A stretch of 64,000 nt of DNA from Lanius collurio (taxonomy: Eukaryota > Chordata > Aves > Passeriformes > Laniidae): positions 3,016,330-3,080,329 of the forward strand of contig JACBWW010000047.1 of the NCBI GenBank assembly GCA_020086605.1. Direction: 5' to 3'. Numbering within the stretch: position 1 is the first letter of the stretch; every line of letters begins with the position of its first letter. Positions 13,481-26,127 of this stretch are shown here, piece by piece. Position numbers and translations under genes: made by a program. The notes under the pieces are model-generated. The model was given only the letters and a program-made list of their open reading frames with translations. It made no database searches and had not been told where the DNA came from.

Positions 13481-16400
13481 GGAATGTCCGGCAGAAGAGG
13501 AGTGGCGAAATGAAGGAGAACAGGACTCAGTGGTGCATTTATTTACACTGCAGGTTTTAAAATGATGATGAGTGCAAATGCTGGTAAGGATGAGAAAGGA
13601 TCATTTATCTTGGAAGAGTTCACCCATCCTAACTTCTACCACAGCTCCTCTCATAGCAAATGGTTTCAGGAAGGCATCCCTTTGCCAGGAGGATTTTAAA
13701 CTTTTGGGTATCTAAAAGTTTAATGGCTTTTAGAGAGACTGACACATCCAAAGTCTTCCAGTCTTGCTCCACCAGAGCTCTTGGGATTCTAGAGGGGCAT
13801 TGAACCCCTCTGCCAGAGCCACACTCTGCCATATCTGAAAGTTTCATTTTGGTTTGCACACCCTGGAGCAGCCCCATTTATGAGCAGTGCTGTCTCCTTT
13901 CTCTTGCCCTGTGGTACTTCACTGGTGGGAAATATCATTTGAAGATTTTCATCATCACCTTAAAAATGTACTTGCCAGCTACAGTTTATGGAGTAGCTGA
14001 CAATTTTGGGGGGGACTGCAGACTCACAGAAACCACAAGCCTTTGGATGTAAGCCTTCATACAGTGCATGCAAGGTGAAATTCACAGAAGATCAGAACTT
14101 TCCATTATAATTACACACAATTGTTTGGACTGATCACAGCATCCTTCATTTCTGTGGTAATTACACTGGCCTTGAGTGCCATGCACTGACATCCCAGTGT
14201 CTTCCTGGTACTCAGTAACTGCTTCTGATCAATGTTGATGTGAATGAATTAAAGTTAATAATATTGCCTCCTATTAGGGCAATGGTTGCTGGGCTCTAAT
14301 TCAATCCTGCCAGCTGAGAGCCAGCCTGGGCAGGTGCTTTTATTTTGGATGTGAAAAAAGACATGATTTAAGGCCCTGGTGAACAAGCTGAAATATTTTT
14401 TCTTCTGGAAAGGAGGGAGAAGAGGGAGGTAGTGCCTGTATGTTGGAGAAATACTTTACAAAAGTATTACTTTAAAAAAGTATTACATTAAAAAACAGGT
14501 ATTTTTTAAATGGATGTTTTATCATGTTTGTTAACATGGTAAATGGTAAAGAAGGGATTTTAAGATTAAAAGCTTTACTTGGTTTTGTGTTTCTGCACCA
14601 CAAGGAAGAAAAATGCTAATTTTAATTTATTTCTGATTTATATAATGTGTCATGTTAGGGTAGGTAGCTTTACAATGAAAATATATCCTTATAGTGCATG
14701 AAGTCAGCATCAAAATGCTTTAAAACTCCTGTATGTGTTTATACCACTCTAGAAACCCAAGTTCACCGTTGTCTCAAACTTTATTTGTCTCTTGGCAAAG
14801 CAGATGCAAAATCTAATTTGTCTTTGCTCTAGATGGTTGAAATTAAAGCAAAGGTATGGATGAAAATGACAGTATCAGACAGCTGGCTGTGGCTCCTGCT
14901 CCTTGCTGGTCCTCTCCTTCTGCTTATGTCCCCTTGCAAACTGACAAAAGATGTAACCCTGCAAATCATTTTGTAGCCTGCACATGTGTTTAATTAGTCT
15001 CCAGCCCACATGAGGAACTGCAAGGAGAAAGATAATTATGCAGGCTTCATGCTGTTTTGAGCTCTTGTGCTTTGCATTTCCTTTTCCAGCATTCAATTAA
15101 AAGTTAAGCACTTTTGGAGGCTATCTAAGTAGACAGCTATCGATTCTTCATTCTGTAGAAGAAGCCCTTCTTATAGTTTGTCAATTTGTGAAGTTGCTGG
15201 TTGGGAGAGAAACTGGGTAGCACAACACATCCTTGGGGAAACATCACAATGAATGCAAGGTGTGTGCTGCAAGATGGCCTCACACTTAAGGTCCAAATAT
15301 CTGATAATTTAAAAGTGCTTTTTAGTTTAAAAGTTTTCAAATATTAAAAAATAATAATTTTTCTTGCTCAATAAGAGGACATTCTGGGAAGTTTTGAAAT
15401 GACCTGACTTTTGTAAAAGAAACACTCTCTCCTTTGGCTGTGGACAACATGCACATGTTCTTAGTGCCAGGGTTTATCACTGCCACAGGGGAAAGGTTGA
15501 TGTGCCAACACCTGAGAGGATGGAAGGGGAAGGAATTGTAAATGTTTGATTTTTCAGTATGAACAGGTTGCCTCAATAATGCTTGGTCTGTGGAAATTTA
15601 CTCTGCTTTGTCAAGAGGAAAAAGTTTTCATGGGGTTCTAATACAAAGACCATTGACACCCATAGGAACTTTTCCTTGATTTGAACAGATCTTGAATTTT
15701 CCCTTTAATAAAGGATCAGACAATGCACTATTAGAGAAACCGACATGGCTGGAATATAAATTCCCTGTTCAGAAGTAAGGATCTTTATGTGGTAATGGCT
15801 AAGGAGTAAAGAGGATGGATCGGACAAAGATTATAAATATCCCCATTAAGGGCTCTTATTATCACTGATAAAATTACAGAAAAGCAGGGAACTTTTATGG
15901 GCAAAGCTGGCAGTCCTCACACAGGCTTTCAGCATTGATAATGGCACATGGCTTAATGGTGACCAAGTCAAATGGCCCCTTCTGTAAGGTTCAGATAGAG
16001 AGCTCCCATCCTACCAAGTTTTCATATCTGATCCACTGCACTTTGCAGCAGATGGGTATGAGCCTTGGAATTGAAACCAGCTGAGCCTGGTCCAAGTTGT
16101 GCTTCATCTTTCATCCTGGACAACTCTAAGGGGGAAGTGCAAAGCAGTGACTGTGGTCAGGGAAGCAGTGAGGCTGCTATGGAGACTGCTGTGCCTTCAG
16201 GCTCCTCTCAGCCTCTTGTGGTGGGTATGAGCTGCTTATAACATCAGCATTTTAGAGCTACAATAGCACAGCTCACTCAGTCCTAATTAGCTGTGACCAC
16301 TGACAGCATCAAGCTGACAGTGCAGTGAGAGAAACATCACTGAATCCATGCCTGGGAGGAAGGCACTGTCCAAATACAGTAGCTGGAGATGTGTTTCTCT

Positions 16401-19400
16401 TTAATTAGCAGATTTATGGTCTGGTGGGTGCATGATGAATTGAGACAGTATGGTTAACTGTGGTGAACAAAGCTATATCCTAACAACCAGTGCCTCTATA
16501 AAATTTTATTGGCAATGAAATGCCATCATGCTTGGTAACTCCAAGGTGGACTAAAGCTGCAGAACTGAGATCTACATTTACATACATGTGCAAGAATAAA
16601 CACACTCAGACACTGAGACTTTTGCTGACTTTGCAAAGTCCATCTATGACCCTGGACTCAGAACTGGTTTCCAGCTCCCAGTACCAGTTCACTCTGGATT
16701 TTCACAGTGAGGCTTTTGGTCTGTGTGTATGGGTACTGTTATCATACCCAGATAAGGGGACCAATTTCATCAACACCGAGAATCATTGCTACTTGTTAAT
16801 ATTAATTTACAGTAATGAGAGTGATAATCAAAAGCTCATTAAGCATTGTGTTTTGTGTAATGATGGAACAGGCAAAGTGTTTAATGGTCACGAGACTTTT
16901 CATATATGGATTGAACTCTTCACTTGGGCTTACTGGGAATAGCTCCAGCTGGCTGGAGGGTACTCACCTTCATCTCACAGGTGCATGAGAGGACGGACAG
17001 GGCTGCAGCTGCAGATGCCAGCAGATTCTGTCCAGTTCAGGTGTCATCCTGTTCTGAGCCCAGTTTCCTTCAGGGAGTCTCGTGGTGGATTCTGGAAATT
17101 GAAGCAAGTGAAATGTCAAGTCTGAAAATGTCCAGTTAGGCAGCTTAGAGTCAAATAGAAAACCAATCCTCTGTTGTGCCTCTTGCCATAAAGGCAAAAT
17201 CTCTAGTTCTATTTTGTCTGCAACATAATTTATTGTGCCAAGTTTAGAGGTTATTCCTGGATTCCTCCTGTGTTTAAAATTGCTGTTCTTCAGGCAAAGT
17301 TTGGGAGGAATGATAGTATTTTTGAATTGGACTAGCTGATGTAGTTAGGAAATAAAATGGACTGGTGTTTGCTCCTGCATGTCTTCCTTCAGAAACTGGG
17401 ATTTGGGCTGGACGTCACAATTACACCGATCTCACCAGCCATTCTCAGCGTGAAAAAACAGACTGGGGGAATGGGTTCATCAGCATTGCTATTTAGCACA
17501 AATTATCTTTATCCTGTGTAATCTAATTAGAAAAATTTCTGCTGATTTGTTTGCACAAAGTAAGGTAACCCATGGGATATTATACAGATGAAGAAATAGG
17601 TTCTCTGCACCACCTTAACAGTTTTATAATTGAGATTCATGCATCAATGAGGAGAAAACAGACCTAGGCATGGATTTATGAAGTATGGAAAATTTCATTT
17701 AAAAAAGGAGGGATCAAGGAAACATTGCTGACATAACTTCACCTCCTTTAGCCTGAGATTTGCTGGGCAATATCATAGTGTAGCTATTGCTATTTTTATA
17801 TGCTTTGTGGAAACCAGTGTGCCCTGAGGCTGGGGAGTAGAAAATAACAAGTAGCTTCGAAAAGGTGGATCATTTTACTTGTGATGATGAGAGCTTGTGA
17901 ACGATGGACTTTATGGGTGCAGATTATTAGATTCAGTCCAGCTCCATTTTAAGTTGATAGGAAAACCTTATGTGATTTCACTGTGGGTTGGGCCAACAGA
18001 TTGCTGTTTGCCTTTAGCAGTAAGTAAAATCATGGGGTGATGTCTGCATGTGTACACAGTGATTTTTAAATTGCTCCTTCTGTAGTCGACATGTCTCGCT
18101 AAGTTCAGCGGGTGCTTGTTAGAGACAGAGCCTGGGGTTGGGAAAATGGACCATGAAGGTGATTATTTCTTTCTGAATTATTCATTGGAGAATCTTCTGC
18201 TTGTAAATGAGATAAATGTATCTGACACATGACCTGACCACATGCCAGTCTGAGTAATTGCTGGCTCACTGTGAAATCACCCAGCATGGGCTAAAGGAGG
18301 TAAGGAGAGTGAAGATTTGGCAAGAAGCTCTGCCTTGCCAACCCAAGTGCAAAAGAAAGGCTGTCCAGGCTCAGAAGTGCTCCAGCTGATGGCTCACCAG
18401 GGCTCTGACATCATGTGAAGTCTCCCAGGACAGCAGAAGACACACACATGCCACGCAGCCATGCTCCCTCCTGAACAGGGGGATGGAGAGAGGGAGATAG
18501 TATTGGGGTCAGGACAAATAGGTACTCCTTCAAAAAATCTGGCTCACTCAGAACCCCAACTTCATGTGTAAAGATGCTTTTAGCCACAAGGTTGGCTTGG
18601 TTTTGGTTTTTGGGGCTTGTTTTTCACTGGTTTTTGTTTGTTTGGTTGGTTTATTTATTTTTTTTTCTCAAGCAAGAGATCTTGCCTTCTGCAAGTGGGA
18701 ATTGCAATTGTAGCCACCTGTGGTATGTTCAGACACAGCTGATTTGCAGTCCCTGGCTTGTAAAGGTTTAATGTTGGTTGTGCTTTAATAAACTTCGTGA
18801 AAAATGTGAAGTGAAAATTGCACATCTGTGATGGAAGTGTCAAAAAGGATATAGATGGGTTACTCCCACATATTTTGCTTTTCTTTCCATGGTTTGTTTT
18901 AGATTTCTCACTGCCAAAAGAATGGACTATAAGGAGCTATGCTTTGATGTGGGGTTTGAGCTGGGGAAGGGCAGTAGACAGGGAACCACACCTTACCTAG
19001 CTGGCATTGAACAGTCCCTTCTGAACAGAACCATTCCTAGAGTGATCAACCCCACAAAGCCCAGCAAGGTGAGCTGAGGCTCTTGTGTGAAGGAAAAGAT
19101 GGTCAAACAGATGGTCCTGCTGGCCTGTGGAGATACTCACATGTCCCAGTAAAGTTTGATTAAGTTTTCAGAAGTTTAAAGGTGAATTTAGGGGAGGAAA
19201 TTCTGAATTTTCTCTTCTGAACTCAGCTGTATATTTTAAAGGGTCAGAAATGCCTTTACAGGGAGGGATTTGTTTTAAAGTCAGGTTGATTTAAATGGAT
19301 AAATTTTGTATTCCTTAAATAGCTATATCATCTTAACTTCCAGTGGAGTAAGCTGCTATTAAAAGTAAGGCTCCATTTCTCTCTGTGCCTGACCAGTGGA

Positions 19401-19495
19401 GAGGAATCAGCACTGCCTGGTAAATGCCTGTTTTGGACAGCTCACAGCTGGTGCTGTAAGGTGTTTTGAATCATGATAATGTGCCCCAGCCAAAC
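13481..19495. other. Intergenic sequence with possible conserved non-coding blocks
   Basis: No coding exon recognised. Stretches at about 14140-14340 and 15830-16020 are compositionally balanced, lack low-complexity runs and contain TAAT-core motifs. They read like vertebrate conserved non-coding elements. Only an alignment could show that they are. Confidence 0.4.
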
Positions 19496-20640
19496 CATCT
19501 TTAGTTAGTCCTATTGGAGCCCTCAGAGAGAGACCAGGCTGCAATTACCCTGACCAGCTTCACCTGGCCTTACCACCTTCAGGTGTGGCAAATCAGCTCC
19601 TGAAAGGTTCTTAAACCCAGCCAGAAGGCTCAGTGGGAGAGAAGAGGAGGAAGAGAAGTTTATGTCTGCTCTCTGCTGTCCTGTTTGGATTTCCTGGGCT
19701 AACTTGGCTGCTGATCACTGGGTGGATTTTGTTGCTGCCATCATCTTGACTCTGCTTGCCTGGATTTGGAGCATCAAGGACTGAAAGGTACTGAAAGATA
19801 AACTGTGCTAAATGAGAATTGGGAAAAGAGAAGTTGAAAGGCTAAATACCAAGACAGCAAGGGATAAATAAAGAGGACTGTGTTGCAGTGGGTTAGGAAC
19901 CAGTTGTATTATCTAGAAAGTGTGAGTGGAGTTCTTGGACAAAGTAAAGAGACCAATCAAGTTATGTAATCTCATTTACAGCAGTTGCAAAATGTGTATG
20001 TGCTGAATTATGGATAAGTGAGTAAATGTATAAGTACTGTGTTATGTGGAGATAACCCCCCCTGTTGGGGGGCCCTGGATGAACAGGGTTTGCCCTGCTC
20101 CCTGCTCATGTATGCCTGGATGCTCTGTCTGGATTGGCTGGTTGGGATTCCCAGGCTGGGGAAAAGTGCCAGGGGGTGCCGTGACTCAGAGATCACCAGC
20201 AGGCCCCCATGCCATGCAGCTGGGAAATAAACATCTCTGAACATGTACCCAGTATCGTTCCAGAGTTCATTTCTACACCTCTCACGGTGTAATACTTGGT
20301 GGGAGAACCCCTTGACTATAACAGTGTTACGTAAGTAAAATGTGCATTGTTGTATTATGGGTAAGTTAGTAAATGTATAATTATGGTGTTAAAGACCTAT
20401 AAGTAGGTGAACTGTATAGGTTATGCATAAACATGTAAAAGTAGTATGAGGTGTAAGTATAAGATAAGTAAGCATAATGCACAGAGAAGGCGGTAAGCAG
20501 CTATTATTGCACAAATTAGAAGGTGTGAGAGTTCCTGCATGATGCCCAAAGAGGTGATGCATATTTTAAACAATGAGAAGCTTCTGCATGATCACATTGA
20601 TTCGTTGTACAGAAGTGCTGAGTTCCCACAGGAGGGAAAG
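19496..20640 (+). mobile_element. Endogenous retrovirus LTR-like block
   Basis: The segment at 20040-20311 has LTR-like organisation. A C-rich/G-rich hairpin at 20056-20072 is followed by a promoter-like GC region and an AATAAA at 20226-20231. About 65 bases later comes TGGTGGGAGAACCCC (20297-20311), which begins with TGG as a retroviral primer-binding site does. A direct repeat links its upstream flank with its downstream flank: 19 bases at 20015-20033 and 20362-20380 match at 18 positions, and similarity extends a little further on both sides. The stretch 19500-19980 may belong to the same or an adjacent retroelement. No gag, pol or env reading frame is visible, so this is a non-coding remnant. 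Exact boundaries are uncertain. Confidence 0.5.
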
Positions 20641-23600
20641 ATAGAAATCAACCTGGAGCAAGGAGCTGCTTCCTCTGCTCCAAACAGCACTGGAAGGGGT
20701 TTATCTGAAAGAACATCCTGCCTGGGGGCTTGGGTCCCTCAGCCCTGGTTTCAGGAGGTGGACTGGAGACCAGTGGGGGCCCAGAAGCAGAAAGTCTCTC
20801 CTGGATGTGGGCACTGTAATCGCTGTTTTCAGAAAGGGGGGAGTTGGCAGAGCCAATTTTAAGGATTCAGAGTCAGTGAAAGCCTCTTGGGTTCAGGTTC
20901 CTGTGTCCCTGCAGGCCTTTTTAGAGTTTCATCTTATGTTATGGGTTTGGCTCTAAGTTACTGGGAACATACCTGAAGTATAATTATAAGAAGAATTTAT
21001 ATTAGGGAAAGCTTCCAGGGTGTGAGCTAGTCCATTTCAAACCACTTTGGGTACCTTCAAATGCAATGCAGGGTTGCCCAAGATTTAGGTCTAGTTTGAG
21101 AAGCTGAATTACCAATATTTGCTCACTCTTTTCTATACAAAAATGGGCAAATGGCTTGATAGCAAGAGTTATGGCTGTGCTATAAGCAGTATGAAGGTAA
21201 AAGGAAAGAACTTAAACATAGCATTTCCAGATTTCAATTTTGTGGCACTTCAATATTTAAACAAAATATTAAAAACCTCACAAAGCAAAGCTTTGACATT
21301 TAGCTATAGGGTACCAATATTGTACTCTTGCTTTCATGAGAGGCATGTGAAAATGAAAGCTATGAAATGCTTCATTCACATCACAAATGGCAATCAGTAT
21401 TGGGTACAGAAGAGGTTTTTCTGAAAAACTATTCAAAATAGTGCATTTTTATAGAATTGTTGCCCTATGGTTCTACATTTCTGTTAATAATAACAAAGCA
21501 AAGAGATGGACATAAAGACAGTGCAGTCCTCATTGTACATTAATCTAGAGAAACCAGCATACACTGCTATTCTCAGCTGAGCTAAGACAGATTAGAGGTG
21601 GAAAATTTGAAATATTTCTCTTTTCATATTCTAGATGTGGAAAAAAAAAAGACACTGCAATAAAAACCCCCAAAATGCTAGAGAAACTTAAAATTCCATG
21701 CTTGGCCTCTCATCAAGGCAACAAGCTTTAAGCAGATGAGGAAAGGTTTGGCTAAAAGCTCTGCTAGCTTTTGGCTACAAGTCCCCTGCTACTCTTTGCC
21801 CATTTTGCATCAAATTCTGTGACCTCTTGGACCATTTTTTTGGTATAATACCCTGGTTCCTTTAGAACAAGAACAAACAGTTTATTCTAGGCCTATCCCT
21901 GAAAACACAGGTTGAAGAAATAGGCAAGGGTTGTCAAAGTTGCTAAAAACAGAAATTGAAATTGCTGGTCAGAATAGGGAAAGCTAGAGCAAAAAAAAAA
22001 AAGGAGTGAGCCCAAGCAAGGAAAGCAGCAAAGAGCAGGCAAGTGTTTTTGGAGCAACAAGAAGGAAAAAAAGTAAAGTAGACTGCACTCTATCTTACTA
22101 AGATACAGACAGGATTGGGTGCAAGGGGAAAATTTTGTTGAACAACCCAATCCCTTTGAATAATTTATGATTTTGGTAGATGTATTCCTTTATGGAAGTT
22201 TTAAATCTGATTTTGACAGAGAAAACTTTGTCATGTCTGGTTTTAATGTGAGCATGTATGTACATGACCTCCAAAAACCAAAAAAATTGAGCAGGAAACC
22301 ATCTAAAATAACTCTGGTGTGTGCAAATTAATAGTATGACACTTCCAGTGGGAAGATGCATCACTTGGGTAACAAGTAGTGAAGCCTGTGGAAGCATGGT
22401 AAAATAAAAAAAAGGAACAGTTTCTGTAAGCTTTTGTGTTGCTTGTGTTTTCTGACATGGTGGTGTCTCAATTCTTGCCTCTCTTGCTAAGTACAGAGTT
22501 AAAAAATACAGCCCTTTGTTTTCTCTGGCCTTTTGTGCTAAGGGTGGTGGCTTTTCCTTTTACAGCAGCCCCATGGAGTTAATTTTTTCTTAGCTTGTAG
22601 TAGAAGTGTGTTAGTTGCTTTGTGGTCACAGTTGCCTTGAAAAGCATATTAACTCAACTTAATTTCAAAGAGAAGAACACATTAAGTGAAAAGCCTCTAA
22701 TTATCAGGAAGTGATGATCATTAGTCCCTATAAGCTGTATAAATACTTGTGTTTATAAAACTGGAGTTTGGAGAGAACTGCTCTAACTGCTCAGTCTACA
22801 CTTTGAAATAAAAAGGTACTATATGGTGTCTCTCTTGTCTTTTAGTACAATTTATTCAATCTGTGAGGCAGAAATGCTCCCAAATTTGGAACAGAGAACC
22901 AACATTATCGGTCTGTTTAATGCTCCTGATAATTTTCAAGGGCAACACCAGCCAGAGATGGGGTGGCCATAGTTCTTGGCAAGAGCAGCATCAGTGTGGC
23001 TAGGGTAACTCTTCTGTTCTACATCACAGTGTACAGACTGGGCTGTATACATTACCCTGCCAGGACCTGCAGTGGGGAAACCTGCACTGCCCAGAGCTGT
23101 GCCCTGTGCTCATGTTGTACTGCTGTCTTTGCTGTAGTATTGACAAAATGCTTGACTGTTGACTCTCAATTTTTTCTTTAAGTGCAGTCAAAACTCTTCA
23201 TACTCCTGTTTGCACTTATATTGTTGTGTTTTGAGCAGATTGTCTCTTTCTTGTGAAAGGGCTGTGTGAGATTGAGCCAGAAATCTCACTGAATTTTAGG
23301 AATTTACTAAAGAAAGCAGTCTTTTGCATTTGTTGGTTAAATAGTGTAACTAGTATTCCACCTGATGGAATTGGGCTTCAGTAAAATGCTTAGGACAATG
23401 ACCATCAGCAGAACTGCTGCTGCATTGGAAAACAGACATTTTTTTTTGTTTTCAAATCATTGCCACTCAAATCCTTTTTTATGAGACTTAGTGTATCCAA
23501 CATCTAATCTGTAGAAATACCTGGAAACATAGCAGAGCCTTATATATTTAATGCTCTTCTCAAGAGTAGAGACAAAATACTTTTAGTCACTTCAGATTAA

Positions 23601-23995
23601 TTCTGAATGCCAAACCTCTGGCATTTTAGCATTACTTTTCCTCATTGAACCAAAAAAAGGCAAACAATCAGGGAAAAGCTAACACCTCCCAACCTTTTTT
23701 TCTCTTTTTTTAAAATTTCATCTGGATTAGCTTTTTTAGGTTTAAATTATTTGAGACTCGTATGAGCACCAGCGCAGGAACAAGGAAAAAAGCAGGAGTG
23801 CACAGCAGGAGGTAGAGCAGAAAGTTGATTGATTTAAGCTGTCATGGGGTCATATTTATTAAAAATCCTACTCTGTTTTTTGAAGCACTCTATTCTGTTG
23901 CATTTAAAGCTCAGCAAGGTTACTGTGGCCCCTATGCTTTGCAAATGGGACCTTTATAAAGATGACCTGGCATTACAGCTACTATTACACTGTAG
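20641..23995. other. Intergenic sequence, no gene recognised
   Basis: The first 230 bases (to about 20870) are GC-richer and may be a leader or further flank of the retroelement to the left. The remainder is AT-rich with poly(A) runs near 21640 and 21990. Open frames are short and featureless. Confidence 0.5.
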
Positions 23996-25190
23996 TTACA
24001 CTGCATTTGGCAATCCTGATATTTTTAGAGGAAATTCCTGTTGAAGTAGCATCTTTTTGAGATTGTTTGTACTGATCAACCCCTTAAATCTCCTTCCTTT
24101 ATCAGAAGTACCTTTGGCATACAACATTACATCAAGAAAAGAAAGTCCTGCTTTTCTAGAGTTGGGAGAGTGATTGTGTTCCAACAGCATGGCAAATGTG
24201 CTGATGTTTCTCAAGAACAGACATTTCACTGGATACAATATTTGTGTCCTTAGGAAACCTGTGTGCATGTCCCTTCCTTCCCTGTAGAAACTTCTCTGGG
24301 AGTTCTGTAAAATAAACACATAAAAAACATAAGGATATATAATTTTCCACTCCCTCTTACCCACCTGCAATATTCTGTGCCTGTAATGCCCGCAGCTAAC
24401 AAAACTTTCCTTGTAAGCTTTTTCCATTTCGGAGTCTGTGTTACAAGTATCCTTGATGTGATTCTTGGGATAACTCTTAGCCAAATTCTGCATGTTCCTC
24501 TGTTGTTGTACAAGCAGCTGCCAGATGGTGATACGGGGAAAATACATTTAACGTCAGTCACCTCACTGGAAGCCAGATGGCACAGCAGAAGCTGAAGCAA
24601 GGCGTTTGCCAACTCGTTCTGGCTTCCAGCTGTGGTCCCGTGCTCCACCGTGACCGTGTGGACAATGGCCTCTTGACTGTCGTTGTCATACTGCTCTTGG
24701 AGCCTTCCTGGCCATGCTTTGTGCTCATTCAGAAAGCTCAATTGCTGACACTGCCTTGTCCTTTCTCCCCAAAAGCTGCGTTGAAGAACAATTAGAAATG
24801 GGTGTGTGAAAGTCAGTGGGGCAGATAATTCTTTGTTGGCTGCTTGTCCGCTGTGATGAAGTGCATATATACTGAACCTTTTGGAGGTGTTCCTGCAGTG
24901 GAGGCAAAGTCACTGAAAGCAGCTCACAGGGTTGTTCTGGCTTTTTAACTTGTCCAACTTGTAGTCACTTTGATTGTTGAATTCAGCAGCAGAGGGTATT
25001 TTGCTCTGAATGCAAGGAGAATCTGTTTTTCAGGTGGTGGTAATAAAGGGGAGAGTACCTGGCCCTTAGGGAGTGGGTGCACAGGACATGCTTCTGGAGC
25101 ATCCCAGTTTGTCCAGTTTTCATAAATGATCTCTTTCAAATCCTCTACCTTGTCAGGCTGATCTATCTGGCCAAGGTACACACTTCAGTC
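23996..25190 (-). pseudogene. Unidentified coding-looking stretch, minus strand, broken
   Basis: Four minus-strand open stretches lie end to end or overlap in different frames: 25181-24945, 24913-24725, 24741-24250 and 24547-23996 (the last 183 codons). The minus-strand translations have balanced, protein-like composition, for example around EDLKEIIYENWTNWDAPE in the first and AIVHTVTVEHGT in the third. CpGs are locally raised at 24530-24780 (about nine in 250 bases) compared with the flanks. Frame changes and stops mean it cannot be one intact gene as it stands. On the minus strand, CAG|GTGGGTAAG near 24364 and TTTATTTTACAG near 24310 resemble a donor and acceptor, but the gap is too short to be a convincing intron. 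I do not recognise the family. A decayed retrocopy, an old exon pair, or chance are all possible. Confidence 0.25.
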
Positions 25191-25900
25191 TTTGCTCTGT
25201 GAGAAAAGCAAACAGCCTGTCTAATGAAATGCTCAAGCAGCAGCAGATGCTGCTTCCATGTCTTTCTCATGAGAAGTTATGGGATACAGCAACAGCACTG
25301 GTTGCAGCTATTTGGGAGATGATAATCATTTATAACCCAGACTGTTAGGAGGCTATAAACCAGGGTGAATTGGGTGCTTGGAATTCAGCTTAGCAATAAT
25401 AAAATATAAAGTATTTATGGTAGGTGGCTCTGAAAAAAAAGTAGAGAGAAACTGGTTAGCTTGTTATGCCTTTTGGAGGAAAATGTCAGTAGGATGGGGC
25501 CATTTATATGGTCACAGTGGGATGACATAAAGAGTTCAGAAGTTGCCAACCAAAGAAAGTTTTAAATCTTTGGGAAATAACAATCTTTGACCAACTGACT
25601 TTAATTTAAAATTAATCAGATAACTCCACGGGACCTTTACAATACTGGCAAACCTCCACATATGGTAGAATTGGTTATCTTTTTGCTTCAACTTTTTTTT
25701 TTTTCATAGAAAGGGCATCTGACTTTTGAAAATGGGAGCCATAAGATGTCCTGAACTACCTGGTATCTCCACGGGGAATGTAACTTCTAAAAAAGAACCC
25801 TGTGGTTCTTAAAATCCATCTGGACACTTGAAAATCAGTTGGATTTGCTAAAAAAATTTGCTTTTAGTAATGACTTATTTTTAGTTAATTTTCAATATTC

Positions 25901-26127
25901 TAGAACCCCAAAATGGTTTAGTTTGGAAGAGACTTTAAAGCTCATCCAGTCCCACTCTTTGCCACAGGCAGGGTCACCTTTCAGTATCCCAGGTTATTCC
26001 AAGCCCTGTCCAGCCTGGCCTTGGACACTCCCAGGGATGGGACAGCCACAACTTCTCTGGGCACCCCGTGCCAGGGCCTCACAGGGAAGAATTTCTTCCT
26101 AATATCTAACCTAGATCTACTCTCTTG
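25901..26127 (-). mobile_element. CR1 LINE 3'-end fragment
   Basis: Reverse complement of the CR1 3' end. Plus-strand landmarks are AAAATGGTTTAGTTTGGAAG near 25909, CAGCCTGGCCTTGGACACTC near 26009, ACAGCCACAACTTCTCTGGG near 26042 and GAAGAATTTCTTCCTAATAT near 26086. It is 5'-truncated, and more diverged than the copy at 4.5 kb in its first 80 bases. Confidence 0.93.

Noticed and set aside
20641..20862. Cys/His cluster (CGHCNRC) as a retroviral gag zinc knuckle
   Set aside because: Spacing does not fit the CX2CX4HX4C zinc knuckle, and no surrounding gag-like sequence is visible.
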